DNA of 37,909 nt from Anaerolineales bacterium (lineage in GTDB: Bacteria > Chloroflexota > Anaerolineae > Anaerolineales > UBA4823): assembly GCA_022865865.1 (NCBI GenBank), contig JALHTN010000316.1, forward strand, positions 1 through 37,909, given 5' to 3'. The translations under genes and the position numbers were made by a program. Below are positions 7,802 through 15,552 of this stretch, in pieces; positions within the stretch are counted from its first letter, which is position 1, and each line of letters starts with the position of its first letter. Under the pieces are notes generated by a model. It was not told the DNA's origin, ran no database searches, and saw nothing but the letters and a program-made list of their open reading frames with translations.

Positions 7802-8146
7802 TTGAAGCGCAGGTTTCGCTTGACCAGTACCACCGATTTCGAGCGGGTGAGGCGTTTCGGAAAGTCTTATGCCCACCCGCTTGTTGTGCTGATCGCTCTT
7901 CCGAATGAGATGGACACATCACGATTCGCTGTATCGGCAAGCCGCTCAATCGGGAAAGCGGTCCAACGCAACCGGGCGAAACGCATTCTTCGGGAGACAA
8001 TGCGACCCCAAATCCCCAACATCATTACTGGATGGGACCTGGTGATCCTGGCCCGTAAACCAATGGCTGGAGCAAGTTTTGATGAAATTGGAACTGCACT
8101 TATAAGTTTGCTTTCCCGGGCAAATTTATTGGAAAAAACCCTATGA
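7802..8146 (+). CDS. rnpA: Ribonuclease P protein component
   Basis: 114 aa with a TTG start. The family layout is clear: N-terminal [21 protein letters not shown], a central [15 protein letters not shown] strand, and the RNR motif region [12 protein letters not shown], which contacts the RNase P RNA and tRNA leader. RnpA is the basic protein cofactor for 5' maturation of tRNAs. The TTG is supported by the perfect match of the following residues to the family start and by the absence of a closer ATG. Its stop overlaps the yidD ATG (ATGA at 8143-8146), implying coupled translation. Confidence 0.96.
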   Translation: MKRRFRLTSTTDFERVRRFGKSYAHPLVVLIALPNEMDTSRFAVSASRSIGKAVQRNRAKRILRETMRPQIPNIITGWDLVILARKPMAGASFDEIGTALISLLSRANLLEKTL

Positions 8147-8442
8147 CTAGTGAACTTCATTTCGATCACGGTCACGATTATCCAAACGAACCCAGGGTAC
8201 GTGATCTACCCCTTGGACTGATATACCTACCACGCCTGGTTTTATTAGGGCTGATCCGTATGTATCAGAAAACCCTCTCACGTGGCTTACCCGCCAACTC
8301 ATGCCGTTTTTACCCCTCCTGTTCACATTACGGCTACCAGGCGATATATAAACACGGCGTCATAAAAGGTGGTTGGCTAGCAATTTGGCGCATTCTGCGC
8401 TGCAATCCTTTTAATGCCGGTGGATTTGATCCAATCCCATGA
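8143..8442 (+). CDS. yidD: Membrane protein insertion efficiency factor YidD
   Basis: 99 aa. The core [30 protein letters not shown] region with its paired Cys residues, and the [14 protein letters not shown] stretch, are diagnostic for YidD. The protein is a small amphipathic, membrane-associated factor that assists YidC-dependent insertion. It carries an N-terminal extension of about 25 residues (starting [15 protein letters not shown]) that is acidic and His-rich and not part of the usual domain. Translation is coupled to rnpA by an ATGA overlap. Confidence 0.95.
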   Translation: MTSELHFDHGHDYPNEPRVRDLPLGLIYLPRLVLLGLIRMYQKTLSRGLPANSCRFYPSCSHYGYQAIYKHGVIKGGWLAIWRILRCNPFNAGGFDPIP

Positions 8443-8478
8443 TTCTTTATAAACATATCGACTAATTCCCAACAAAGA

Positions 8479-9585
8479 ATGAAACGAAAACAATATTTAT
8501 TCATCCTAGTATTCATCGGCATCGCATTGACCTTCAGTGCGTGTGCTGGAGCAGCAAACACAGCAACCAGCTGGCCAGGTCTGACCGTTGATGACCAATA
8601 TGCGTATGTCGCCTATAACACACAAGTGTATGCTGTCGATTTAACCAATGGCTCTGAGCGCTGGCATTATCCTGCTGAAGCTGATAACAACATCACCTTT
8701 TATGCCGATCCATCATTGGCCGAAGATGGACAGCTGATTGTGGGTAGCTACGATTACAACATGTACAGCCTTAATGCTGAGTCTGGTGTTCAGAATTGGA
8801 TTTTTCCAGAAGCTGAAAATCGCTACATTGCCAGTGCATTGGTCGATAATGGATCAATTTTCGCACCCGCAGCAGATGAAAACCTCTACTCATTGGACCA
8901 GAACGGTCGCCTGCAGTGGATTTTTAACTCCGAGGGAGAATCCTGGGCAAAACCAGTGACGAACGAGGAATGCGATTGTCTGTTCCTTTCTTCGATGGAC
9001 CACACCGTATATGCCGTTGATCCACAAAATGGATCCGAGAAATGGCGATCAAATGAATTGGGTGGCGCGATCGTTGGTACCCCTGCTTTCAATAATGATG
9101 GTGTAATTTATGTGGGCACATTTGGTGGAAAGTTAATTGCCTTAAATGCAGAAAATGGTTCAATAATTTGGGAATTTTCAACCCAAGACGATGGCTGGAT
9201 ATGGTCAGGCCCCACATTTTCTGATGGCGTTTTGTATTTTGGTGATTTGAATGGTTACTTCTACGCGGTTAACGCGGATAACGGCACCCAGAAATGGCAG
9301 CGCTCACCTGAGCTAGATGATGAAGAAATAGTAGGATCTGCACTGGTGATCGAGGATAGTATTTACTTCGCCAACATTCAAGGAATCCTCTACAAATTCG
9401 ACACATCTGGTAAGAAAATTTGGGAAGAAAATGTCGATCCAGCCGATGGAAATGGGAAAATATACACCTCCCCGAAAACTTCGAATGGTCTAATCCTGGT
9501 CGCAGCTGTCCAGATTGACGACCTGCTTGTGGCTTACGATGAAGATGGCATAAAACAATGGGATTTCATTCCTCCAGGAAATTGA
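8479..9585 (+). CDS. Eight-bladed PQQ/WD-like beta-propeller lipoprotein
   Basis: 368 aa. A signal peptide ends in the lipobox FSAC (Cys at about residue 21), so the mature protein should be lipid-anchored outside the membrane. The rest consists of eight repeats of the form Y-x-hydrophobic-D-x-x-NG-x-x-x-W, starting with VYAVDLTNGSERW, MYSLNAESGVQNW and LYSLDQNGRLQW, and ending with LYKFDTSGKKIW and LVAYDEDGIKQW. This is the PQQ-like/BamB-like repeat pattern, here without an obvious enzyme domain or cofactor motif, so a binding or scaffold role is more likely than dehydrogenase activity. It sits between yidD and yidC, where a propeller protein is not usual. Confidence 0.9.
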   Translation: MKRKQYLFILVFIGIALTFSACAGAANTATSWPGLTVDDQYAYVAYNTQVYAVDLTNGSERWHYPAEADNNITFYADPSLAEDGQLIVGSYDYNMYSLNAESGVQNWIFPEAENRYIASALVDNGSIFAPAADENLYSLDQNGRLQWIFNSEGESWAKPVTNEECDCLFLSSMDHTVYAVDPQNGSEKWRSNELGGAIVGTPAFNNDGVIYVGTFGGKLIALNAENGSIIWEFSTQDDGWIWSGPTFSDGVLYFGDLNGYFYAVNADNGTQKWQRSPELDDEEIVGSALVIEDSIYFANIQGILYKFDTSGKKIWEENVDPADGNGKIYTSPKTSNGLILVAAVQIDDLLVAYDEDGIKQWDFIPPGN

Positions 9586-9617
9586 AGGAAAATTAGAAAC
9601 CAGATAGGTTAAGTTAT

Positions 9618-10415
9618 ATGGAAAGTATTTCCGGCCTGTGGAGCACGTTGATTCTAAACCCAATGATAAATTCACTGATGTGGATTTATGCTGGCCTTGG
9701 GCAAAACTTCGGTTTGGCGATTATTGTATTTACCATTGTGGTGCGATTAATCACCTACCCGTTAACCGCTTCGCAGATCAAGAGCACCCGCGGCATGCAA
9801 GACATGCAGAAATCGAAGAAGTGGCAAGATATTCAAAAGAAACATAAGGGTGATCGTGAGAAATTAGCTTCTGAGCAAATGGCGCTCTACAAGGAGATGG
9901 GTGTTAGTCCCTTCGGTTCTTGCTTACCAACCATAATTCAATTTCCAATCATCATTGGTCTCTATCAAGCCATCATCCGGGCTTTGGCTGTCACTCCTAT
10001 CCAGCTGCTCGAACTGACCAGGCATATCTACCCCTTCTACAACGCGGCAGCCTTAATTCCCCTCAATAACTACTTCTTATGGTTGGACTTAAGCCTGCCT
10101 GAGAAAGATTATGGCATCGAAATTGCGGGTTTTATTCTACCAATCTTAGCCATTCTGGTTGTGGGTACGACTTTCCTGCAATCCAGGCTGATGACACCTC
10201 CTTCGACCACCGGTGAGCAAGGCGCAAATATGAGCCGGGCAATGAATCTGTATATGCCGCTCTTCATGGGTTATTTAGCCTACAGTTTCCCCTCTGGACT
10301 GGCGCTTTATTTTGTCACCAGCAACGTGGTTGGTATCCTCCAATACGGTATCATGGGTAAGCTGGATTGGAGAAACCTCATACCATCTCGGTTTTCCTCC
10401 GACTCAAAGAAGTAA
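9618..10415 (+). CDS. yidC: YidC/Oxa1 family membrane protein insertase
   Basis: 265 aa, the length of the short Gram-positive/SpoIIIJ-type proteins without the large periplasmic domain of E. coli YidC. The first conserved helix holds the groove Arg in FTIVVRLITYPLT, followed by the cytoplasmic helical hairpin rich in Lys and Gln (MQKSKKWQDIQKKHKGDREK), then GSCLPTIIQFPIIIGLYQAI and two to three further helices ending in YFVTSNVVGILQYGIM. It inserts membrane proteins alone or with SecYEG. It is not a lipoprotein: no lipobox is present. jag follows after 14 bases. Confidence 0.96.
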   Translation: MESISGLWSTLILNPMINSLMWIYAGLGQNFGLAIIVFTIVVRLITYPLTASQIKSTRGMQDMQKSKKWQDIQKKHKGDREKLASEQMALYKEMGVSPFGSCLPTIIQFPIIIGLYQAIIRALAVTPIQLLELTRHIYPFYNAAALIPLNNYFLWLDLSLPEKDYGIEIAGFILPILAILVVGTTFLQSRLMTPPSTTGEQGANMSRAMNLYMPLFMGYLAYSFPSGLALYFVTSNVVGILQYGIMGKLDWRNLIPSRFSSDSKK

Positions 10416-10429
10416 TGACAATATGAAAT

Positions 10430-11209
10430 ATGAATGATAAACGTACTAACTTAGAAATTATTGCTCCCACAGTCGATCAAGCCATCGAAAAAGGATTGGC
10501 TGATCTTGGATTGCCTCAGGATGCAGTGGATATCGAGATCCTCGATGAGGGTGGCAAGGGTCTCTTCGGCCTGGGTAACCGCCAGGCACGCATCCGCTTA
10601 ACCATCATTTCTGACCCTGAACAACCTGAATTTGCATCCCCGGAGAGAGTATCTGAGGATGCTTCTCCTTCCGAACAAACCACACCCACGATAGAAGCTG
10701 AAGCGGATATTCCCGAAGAAGAGCCTCCATTCATCGGTGATGACTTCGTCCTGGATATCGCCCGGGATGTGGTCAGCGAGTTGCTTGAGAAAATGAAAGT
10801 GCGCGCCACTGTTACCTCCGAATATCTAGAAGATTCTGACTCCCGCAACCGTGTACCTATCCGGGTAAACATCCAGGGGGATGATCTGAGCTACCTGATC
10901 GGTCGTCAAGCAGAAACGTTGAATTCCCTGCAGTATATCTCCAGCTTGATTATCAATAAGGAGATTGGCAGATCAATGCCACTGATTGTAGATATTGAGG
11001 GATACCGTATTCGGCGGGAGAATCAATTGCGGCAGTTAGCACGCCGCATGGCAGACCAGGCCATTAGCACAGGTCGCCGGCAGGTGCTGGAGCCGATGAC
11101 TGCCAGCGAACGCAGGATTATCCACATTGAACTTCGGGAAAATCCAGAGGTAACTACTGAGAGTATCGGAGAGGATCCGCGCCGTAAAGTTTCCATCATC
11201 CCCGAATAG
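10430..11209 (+). CDS. jag: Jag/KhpB-type RNA-binding protein (Jag_N, KH and R3H domains)
   Basis: 259 aa. An N-terminal Jag_N domain (EIIAPTVDQAIEKGLADLG, then GGKGLFGLGNRQARI) is followed by an acidic, Pro/Glu-rich linker of about 45 residues, a KH domain with its GxxG-type loop in LIGRQAETLNSLQYI, and an R3H domain in the C-terminal third (ELRENPEVTTESIGEDP region). Family members (KhpB, EloR) bind RNA and in some bacteria link to cell elongation. The gene follows yidC as in most genomes. A strong hairpin terminator lies 32 bases after the stop. Confidence 0.94.
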   Translation: MNDKRTNLEIIAPTVDQAIEKGLADLGLPQDAVDIEILDEGGKGLFGLGNRQARIRLTIISDPEQPEFASPERVSEDASPSEQTTPTIEAEADIPEEEPPFIGDDFVLDIARDVVSELLEKMKVRATVTSEYLEDSDSRNRVPIRVNIQGDDLSYLIGRQAETLNSLQYISSLIINKEIGRSMPLIVDIEGYRIRRENQLRQLARRMADQAISTGRRQVLEPMTASERRIIHIELRENPEVTTESIGEDPRRKVSIIPE

Positions 11210-11240
11210 AATTTTCCCTTTTTTCAAAAACAATTAACCG

Positions 11241-11267
11241 GTGCATGCGGCTGAATACCGCATGCAC
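11241..11267 (+). terminator. Rho-independent terminator after jag
   Basis: A perfect 10-base inverted repeat, GTGCATGCGG (11241-11250) and CCGCATGCAC (11258-11267), with a 7-base loop, followed by the T-rich TTCTTATTTCTTCTT. It should end the rpmH-jag transcript. It also argues against the in-frame ATG at 11245 as the start of the next gene, since that codon lies in the stem. Confidence 0.8.
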
Positions 11268-11286
11268 TTCTTATTTCTTCTTCAGG

Positions 11287-11292
11287 TATAAT
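11287..11292 (+). promoter_or_regulatory. -10 box of the PfkB-kinase/parA/parB operon, leaderless type
   Basis: TATAAT, six bases (TCAAGC), then ATG at 11299. It lies just after the jag terminator and has the same spacing as the mutL and HAD promoters. No Shine-Dalgarno lies before 11299. No convincing -35 is seen. Confidence 0.55.
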
Positions 11293-11298
11293 TCAAGC

Positions 11299-12147
11299 AT
11301 GTATCGCCAGATGAGTATTGAACCCATAGATTACCTAATGATCGGTCATATCGCCCTTGATAAATCACCGCAAGGTCCACGGCTCGGTGGAACAACCACT
11401 TTTTCAAGTATGATGGCGCGTGCTCTTGGTTTGCGGGTTGGTATTGTCACCTCCTGGGGCGCCGAATTACCTCTCGGACCTCTCGCGGATATACCCATAA
11501 TTAATTTACCTACAGAGCATAGTACAACCTTCGAGAACATCACTACACCAGAGGGCCGCATCCAAACTCTTTACCATGTGGCAAATACTCTTGACCTGAA
11601 CCTAATCCCGGAAGAGTGGTTAAAAGCGGCGATTGTCCACATAGGACCGATCGCCCAAGAAGTTGAACCAACAATTGTCCGCCATCTTACCAACTCTTTG
11701 ATTGGAACCACACCCCAAGGTTGGTTGCGAACTTGGGATGATGATGGTTCTGTGGTACCCACAGAGTGGCCAGAAGCAGCATTTGTGCTCAGCAATGTTG
11801 GTGCTGCTGTGATCAGCGATGAAGATTTGGGTTTCGATGAATCCCGGATTGAAGAGATGGCAGTTGCCTGCCGGGTGCTGGCTGTTACTGAGCATTCCGA
11901 AGGTGTACGCTTGTTCTGGAACGGCGATGTCCGTCGCTTCAGGCCTCCGATGGTGACAGAAATTGATACCACCGGCGCTGGAGATATTTTTGCGACAGCT
12001 TTCTTCTTTCGCCTGTACACAACCCGCGATCCATGGGAAGCTGCCCGTTTTGCCACCCATTTAGCAGCCATATCAGTCACTCGAGCCGGTTTACAAGGCA
12101 TTCCGACTCCGGAAGAAATCCAAGATTGTATGGCCGAGGTTTTATAG
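11299..12147 (+). CDS. PfkB/ribokinase-family carbohydrate kinase
   Basis: 282 aa from the ATG at 11299; 11311 is an alternative. The N-terminus (YLMIGHIALDK, then RLGGTTTFSSMMARALG) is the ribokinase-fold start with its glycine-rich GG turn, and DTTGAGDIFATAFFF is the PfkB signature 2 with the catalytic Asp in GAGD. The family phosphorylates sugars, nucleosides or related alcohols. The region between is short for the family and divergent, so the substrate cannot be given. The gene ends one base before parA starts, so it is in one operon with parA-parB, in the position where the mnmE-mnmG-rsmG genes often lie. Confidence 0.88.
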   Translation: MYRQMSIEPIDYLMIGHIALDKSPQGPRLGGTTTFSSMMARALGLRVGIVTSWGAELPLGPLADIPIINLPTEHSTTFENITTPEGRIQTLYHVANTLDLNLIPEEWLKAAIVHIGPIAQEVEPTIVRHLTNSLIGTTPQGWLRTWDDDGSVVPTEWPEAAFVLSNVGAAVISDEDLGFDESRIEEMAVACRVLAVTEHSEGVRLFWNGDVRRFRPPMVTEIDTTGAGDIFATAFFFRLYTTRDPWEAARFATHLAAISVTRAGLQGIPTPEEIQDCMAEVL

Positions 12148-12148
12148 T

Positions 12149-12940
12149 ATGGGTCGCACCTACACCATGGTCAATCAAAAAGGTGGTGTTGGAAAAACCA
12201 CGACCGTCATCAATTTAGGCGCTTACCTGGCATACTTTGGGCAGAGAGTTCTCCTGGTTGATCTTGATCCACAAGCGAATGCAACTGCTTGCCTGGGGGT
12301 TGAAAAAGAATCCGTCCGGGGTGGAACATACGAATCTCTGATTGGAAAATCTCCCGCTGCTAACCACATTCTCCACAATCCACGCTTTAAGATTTCCCTG
12401 CTTCCCGCCTCGCCTGCATTAGCAGGTGCGGAAGTGGAGCTGGTGGGCGAATTGGCCCGCGAAAACTATCTCAATACCGCCATATCCCCTATCCGAGATA
12501 GATATGACTATATTCTGATTGATTGCCCCCCTTCCCTGGGATTGCTCACCTTGAACGGAATCATCGCTGCTCAAGATGGTGTAATTATCCCGGTTCAATG
12601 CGAGTATCTACCCTTGGAAGGACTCAGTCAATTAAAAATAACCTTAGATCGAATCCGGAATGCTGTATTTCCCGAATTACAAATTCGCGGAGTACTTTTG
12701 ACCATGTTCGATGGTCGCACCAATCTCTCAAACGACGTGGTTAGGGAAGTCCGTCGGCATTTCACTGATTTGGTATTTGCTAGTATTATTCCTCGAACAG
12801 TACGCTTGGCTGAGGCACCATCTTATGGTCAACCAATCTCTGTTTATGCGCCCACCTCAAATGGTGCCGAATCCTATACCGCTCTGGCTCGAGAGATACT
12901 TGAGGGTGATGGAATAGAAATACCAGCCCTTGAAATTTGA
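12149..12940 (+). CDS. parA: Chromosome partitioning ATPase ParA/Soj
   Basis: 263 aa. A deviant Walker A motif (KGGVGKTT) with the signature first Lys, the switch DLDPQANAT and the Walker B-like LIDCPPSLGLL are all present. There is no N-terminal HTH domain, so it is a short Soj-type ParA. It forms ATP-dependent dimers on DNA that move ParB-bound origin regions. It starts one base after the kinase stop and 27 bases before parB, the usual order. parS sites (TGTTTCACGTGAAACA-like) were not found by eye in the window. Confidence 0.95.
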   Translation: MGRTYTMVNQKGGVGKTTTVINLGAYLAYFGQRVLLVDLDPQANATACLGVEKESVRGGTYESLIGKSPAANHILHNPRFKISLLPASPALAGAEVELVGELARENYLNTAISPIRDRYDYILIDCPPSLGLLTLNGIIAAQDGVIIPVQCEYLPLEGLSQLKITLDRIRNAVFPELQIRGVLLTMFDGRTNLSNDVVREVRRHFTDLVFASIIPRTVRLAEAPSYGQPISVYAPTSNGAESYTALAREILEGDGIEIPALEI

Positions 12941-12967
12941 CCAGGATAAATCGTAAAACAGGATCAT

Positions 12968-13822
12968 ATGGTAAAAAAATCTGGACTCGGAAAAGGCCTT
13001 GATGCTTTACTGCCAGCACCAGATAACCACCTCCCAGAGAGTGGGGTCAGGCAAATTCAAACCAGTAAAATATCTCCCAATCCACGCCAACCTAGAGCGA
13101 ATTTTGACGCTGGAGAACTTGATCAGCTGGCGACGTCTATCCGCGAACATGGTGTCATTCAACCTCTGATCATTACCGCAGGGGAGTCAGCCGGCAGTTA
13201 CACTTTGATCGCAGGTGAAAGACGGCTGATGGCAGCCAAGTTGGTTGATTTGGAAGAGGTGCCCGTAATTATCCGGGAAGCATCCGATCAGGAATTGGTC
13301 GAATTAGCACTGGTCGAGAATGTACAGCGTGCTGATTTAGGTCCCTTAGAAACCGCTGAAGCTTACCGGCAGCTGTCCGAAGATTTCGGACTTTCACATG
13401 AAGAGATTGCTGCCCGGGTTGGAAAGAACCGGGCAACGATCACGAACACGCTGCGCCTGATCAAGCTTCCTGAGGATGTCAAGGAAGCCCTCGTCTCAGG
13501 AAAGATCAGCGAGGGTCACGCACGGGCTCTTCTTTCGCTCCCATCTGAAGAAGCGCAGAGTGCTGTGCTTAAATCGATTCTAAAATTAACTTTAAATGTC
13601 CGCCAAACCGAAGAACTGGTTCGTAAACTCAGTGGGGAAAAACCGCAAAAACAATTACCGTCAGTACCTGATCCTGAAATCAAGGCACTTGAAGAACAGC
13701 TCCGCCAACGCCTGGGTACTAAGGTTTCCCTCAATCAAAGGAGTAAAGGGGGTACTTTAACTATCCACTATTATTCCGCGGAAGAACTGGATACTTTACT
13801 TGAAATGATTTTAGGGGAATGA
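12968..13822 (+). CDS. parB: Chromosome partitioning protein ParB/Spo0J
   Basis: 284 aa. It starts with the typical KKSGLGKGLDALLP, then the ParB N-terminal CTPase domain with IAGERRLMAAKL and ALVENVQRADLGPLETA, the helix-turn-helix (LSHEEIAARVGKNRATITNTLRLIKLP), and a short C-terminal dimerisation region. The protein loads on parS, spreads as a CTP-dependent clamp and recruits condensin. GGA lies five bases before the ATG. No terminator is seen between it and the next + strand gene (74 bases). Confidence 0.96.
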   Translation: MVKKSGLGKGLDALLPAPDNHLPESGVRQIQTSKISPNPRQPRANFDAGELDQLATSIREHGVIQPLIITAGESAGSYTLIAGERRLMAAKLVDLEEVPVIIREASDQELVELALVENVQRADLGPLETAEAYRQLSEDFGLSHEEIAARVGKNRATITNTLRLIKLPEDVKEALVSGKISEGHARALLSLPSEEAQSAVLKSILKLTLNVRQTEELVRKLSGEKPQKQLPSVPDPEIKALEEQLRQRLGTKVSLNQRSKGGTLTIHYYSAEELDTLLEMILGE

Positions 13823-13896
13823 ATAATTAAGACACCCATCTTATCAACATAACTGTCCGCTCAAAGCTCATAAACCTCCCACCTGGAAAATCTACA

Positions 13897-15552
13897 ATGA
13901 GAAATCAATCTGGTAGGCATGTCTTGTATAACGCTCATATTTACACACTGGATGAACAGAAGCCAATTGTCTCAGCGATGGTAATCGAGCGTGGGAGAAT
14001 ATTGCAAATTGGCGACCAAAGTACCCTCATATCTCAATACGAGGAATCGAGCACTCTCCATGATTTGGTGGGTAAAACCATTATCCCAGGATTGGTTGAT
14101 GCCCACATCCATCTCCAACATTACGCCCTGAGTATGCAACGGGTAGATTGTGAAACATCGACCAGGGACGAATGTTTAGAAAGGGTTGCCGCCCAGGTGG
14201 ATGCAGCACCCACGGGGGAATGGATTCTGGGTCACGGATGGAACCAGAACGAATGGCCAGAGGACTTCGGTAATGCCCACCTATTAGATCAGATCGCACC
14301 TGGAAACCCTGTCTATCTGACTGCCAAATCCCTGCACGCTGCCTGGGTGAACTCAATCGCCCTTCGTGAGGCAGGTATCACTTCACAGACACCTGATCCG
14401 CCAGGTGGACAGATTCAACGCCATCCGGACGGTTCGCCAACTGGTATCTTGTTCGAAACCGCCATGTCTTTAGCGTCAGATATCATCCCTGACTCTACTG
14501 ATGAACAAGTATCCCAGGCTATCGAACTGGCACAAACCGAGCTGTGGAAATTAGGGATCACAGGTGCTCATGACTTTGACGGGCGAACCTGCTTTGCCGC
14601 ACTCCAACAACTGCAGGCTGCTGGCAAACTTAAACTGCGGGTCACCAAAAGCATTCCAATCGAATCGCTTACTCAGGCGGTCGAGCTCGGTTTGCGGACT
14701 GGATTTGGTGATGATTTCTTGCGCATTGGATCCGTAAAAGCTTTCGCAGATGGCGCCCTCGGTCCCCGCACTGCAGCAATGCTGCAATCCTACGAGGGTG
14801 AGCCAGAGAATATTGGATTGCTCATGTTGGATGCTGAAGAGCTATTTGAACGCGGAAGCAAAGCGGTCGAAAATGGTTTAAGCTTAGCTGTGCACGCCAT
14901 TGGAGATTCAGCTAACCACGAAGTCTTGCAGGCATACCAACAGCTGCGAATTTACGAGCGCAACCAGCAATCCACAAATAGTGCTCATGGTAAAGCCTCA
15001 TATCTACGGCACCGCATCGAACACGTACAAATCATCCACCCCGATGACATTTCACGGTTGGCAGAATTAGATGTCATCGCTTCCATGCAGCCCATTCATG
15101 CCACTTCGGATTTTCCCACTGCAGACCGGTATTGGGGAGTTCGCTCAAAATCCGCATATGCTTGGAATTCCCTGGCTGAAGCGGGTACCCTGCTGGCTTT
15201 CGGATCAGATGCCCCGGTAGAGTCCCCAAATCCATTTTGGGGACTCCATGCAGCTGTGACCCGCAGGCGTGCTGATGGCTCACCAGGTCCCCAGGGCTGG
15301 TATCCTGAACAAAGAATCTCGCTGTTAAGGGCTCTGCAGGGATTTACCTCCGGCGCAGCTTATGCAGCTGGAATGGAAAATCGACTTGGAAAACTTGTCC
15401 CCGGATTCCTGGCTGATTTATTGGTATTGGATCAGGATATCTTTAAAATCGATCCTGAGAAGATTCGTGACATTCACCCCCTTGGAACCATGATTGCCGG
15501 TGATTGGGTTTACCTCACTCCCCAGCTTGAGCAGATCACTTCAACCTCCTGA
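13897..15552 (+). CDS. Amidohydrolase-family metal-dependent hydrolase (YtcJ-like)
   Basis: 551 aa. The beta-barrel start (VLYNAHIYTLDEQKPIVSAMVI), the metal-binding HxH in PGLVDAHIHLQHY, a later His in LAVHAIGDSANHEV, the HRIEHVQ segment, and the AFGSDAPVESPNPF Asp strand match the YtcJ/NfdA (amidohydrolase 3) group. Substrates in this group are mostly uncertain; N-formyl or amide hydrolysis is known for some. No secretion signal is seen. The gene follows parB on the same strand, and its last 17 bases overlap the end of selB on the other strand. Confidence 0.9.
   Translation: MRNQSGRHVLYNAHIYTLDEQKPIVSAMVIERGRILQIGDQSTLISQYEESSTLHDLVGKTIIPGLVDAHIHLQHYALSMQRVDCETSTRDECLERVAAQVDAAPTGEWILGHGWNQNEWPEDFGNAHLLDQIAPGNPVYLTAKSLHAAWVNSIALREAGITSQTPDPPGGQIQRHPDGSPTGILFETAMSLASDIIPDSTDEQVSQAIELAQTELWKLGITGAHDFDGRTCFAALQQLQAAGKLKLRVTKSIPIESLTQAVELGLRTGFGDDFLRIGSVKAFADGALGPRTAAMLQSYEGEPENIGLLMLDAEELFERGSKAVENGLSLAVHAIGDSANHEVLQAYQQLRIYERNQQSTNSAHGKASYLRHRIEHVQIIHPDDISRLAELDVIASMQPIHATSDFPTADRYWGVRSKSAYAWNSLAEAGTLLAFGSDAPVESPNPFWGLHAAVTRRRADGSPGPQGWYPEQRISLLRALQGFTSGAAYAAGMENRLGKLVPGFLADLLVLDQDIFKIDPEKIRDIHPLGTMIAGDWVYLTPQLEQITSTS

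Noticed and set aside
11571..12101. Long antisense frames opposite the PfkB kinase (176 and 146 aa)
   Set aside because: Both are shadows of a recognisable kinase with a clear PfkB signature; no start site or family features.
7448..13822. parS sites near parA-parB
   Set aside because: No TGTTTCACGTGAAACA-like 16-mer was found by eye; only partial TGTTTCA words occur.
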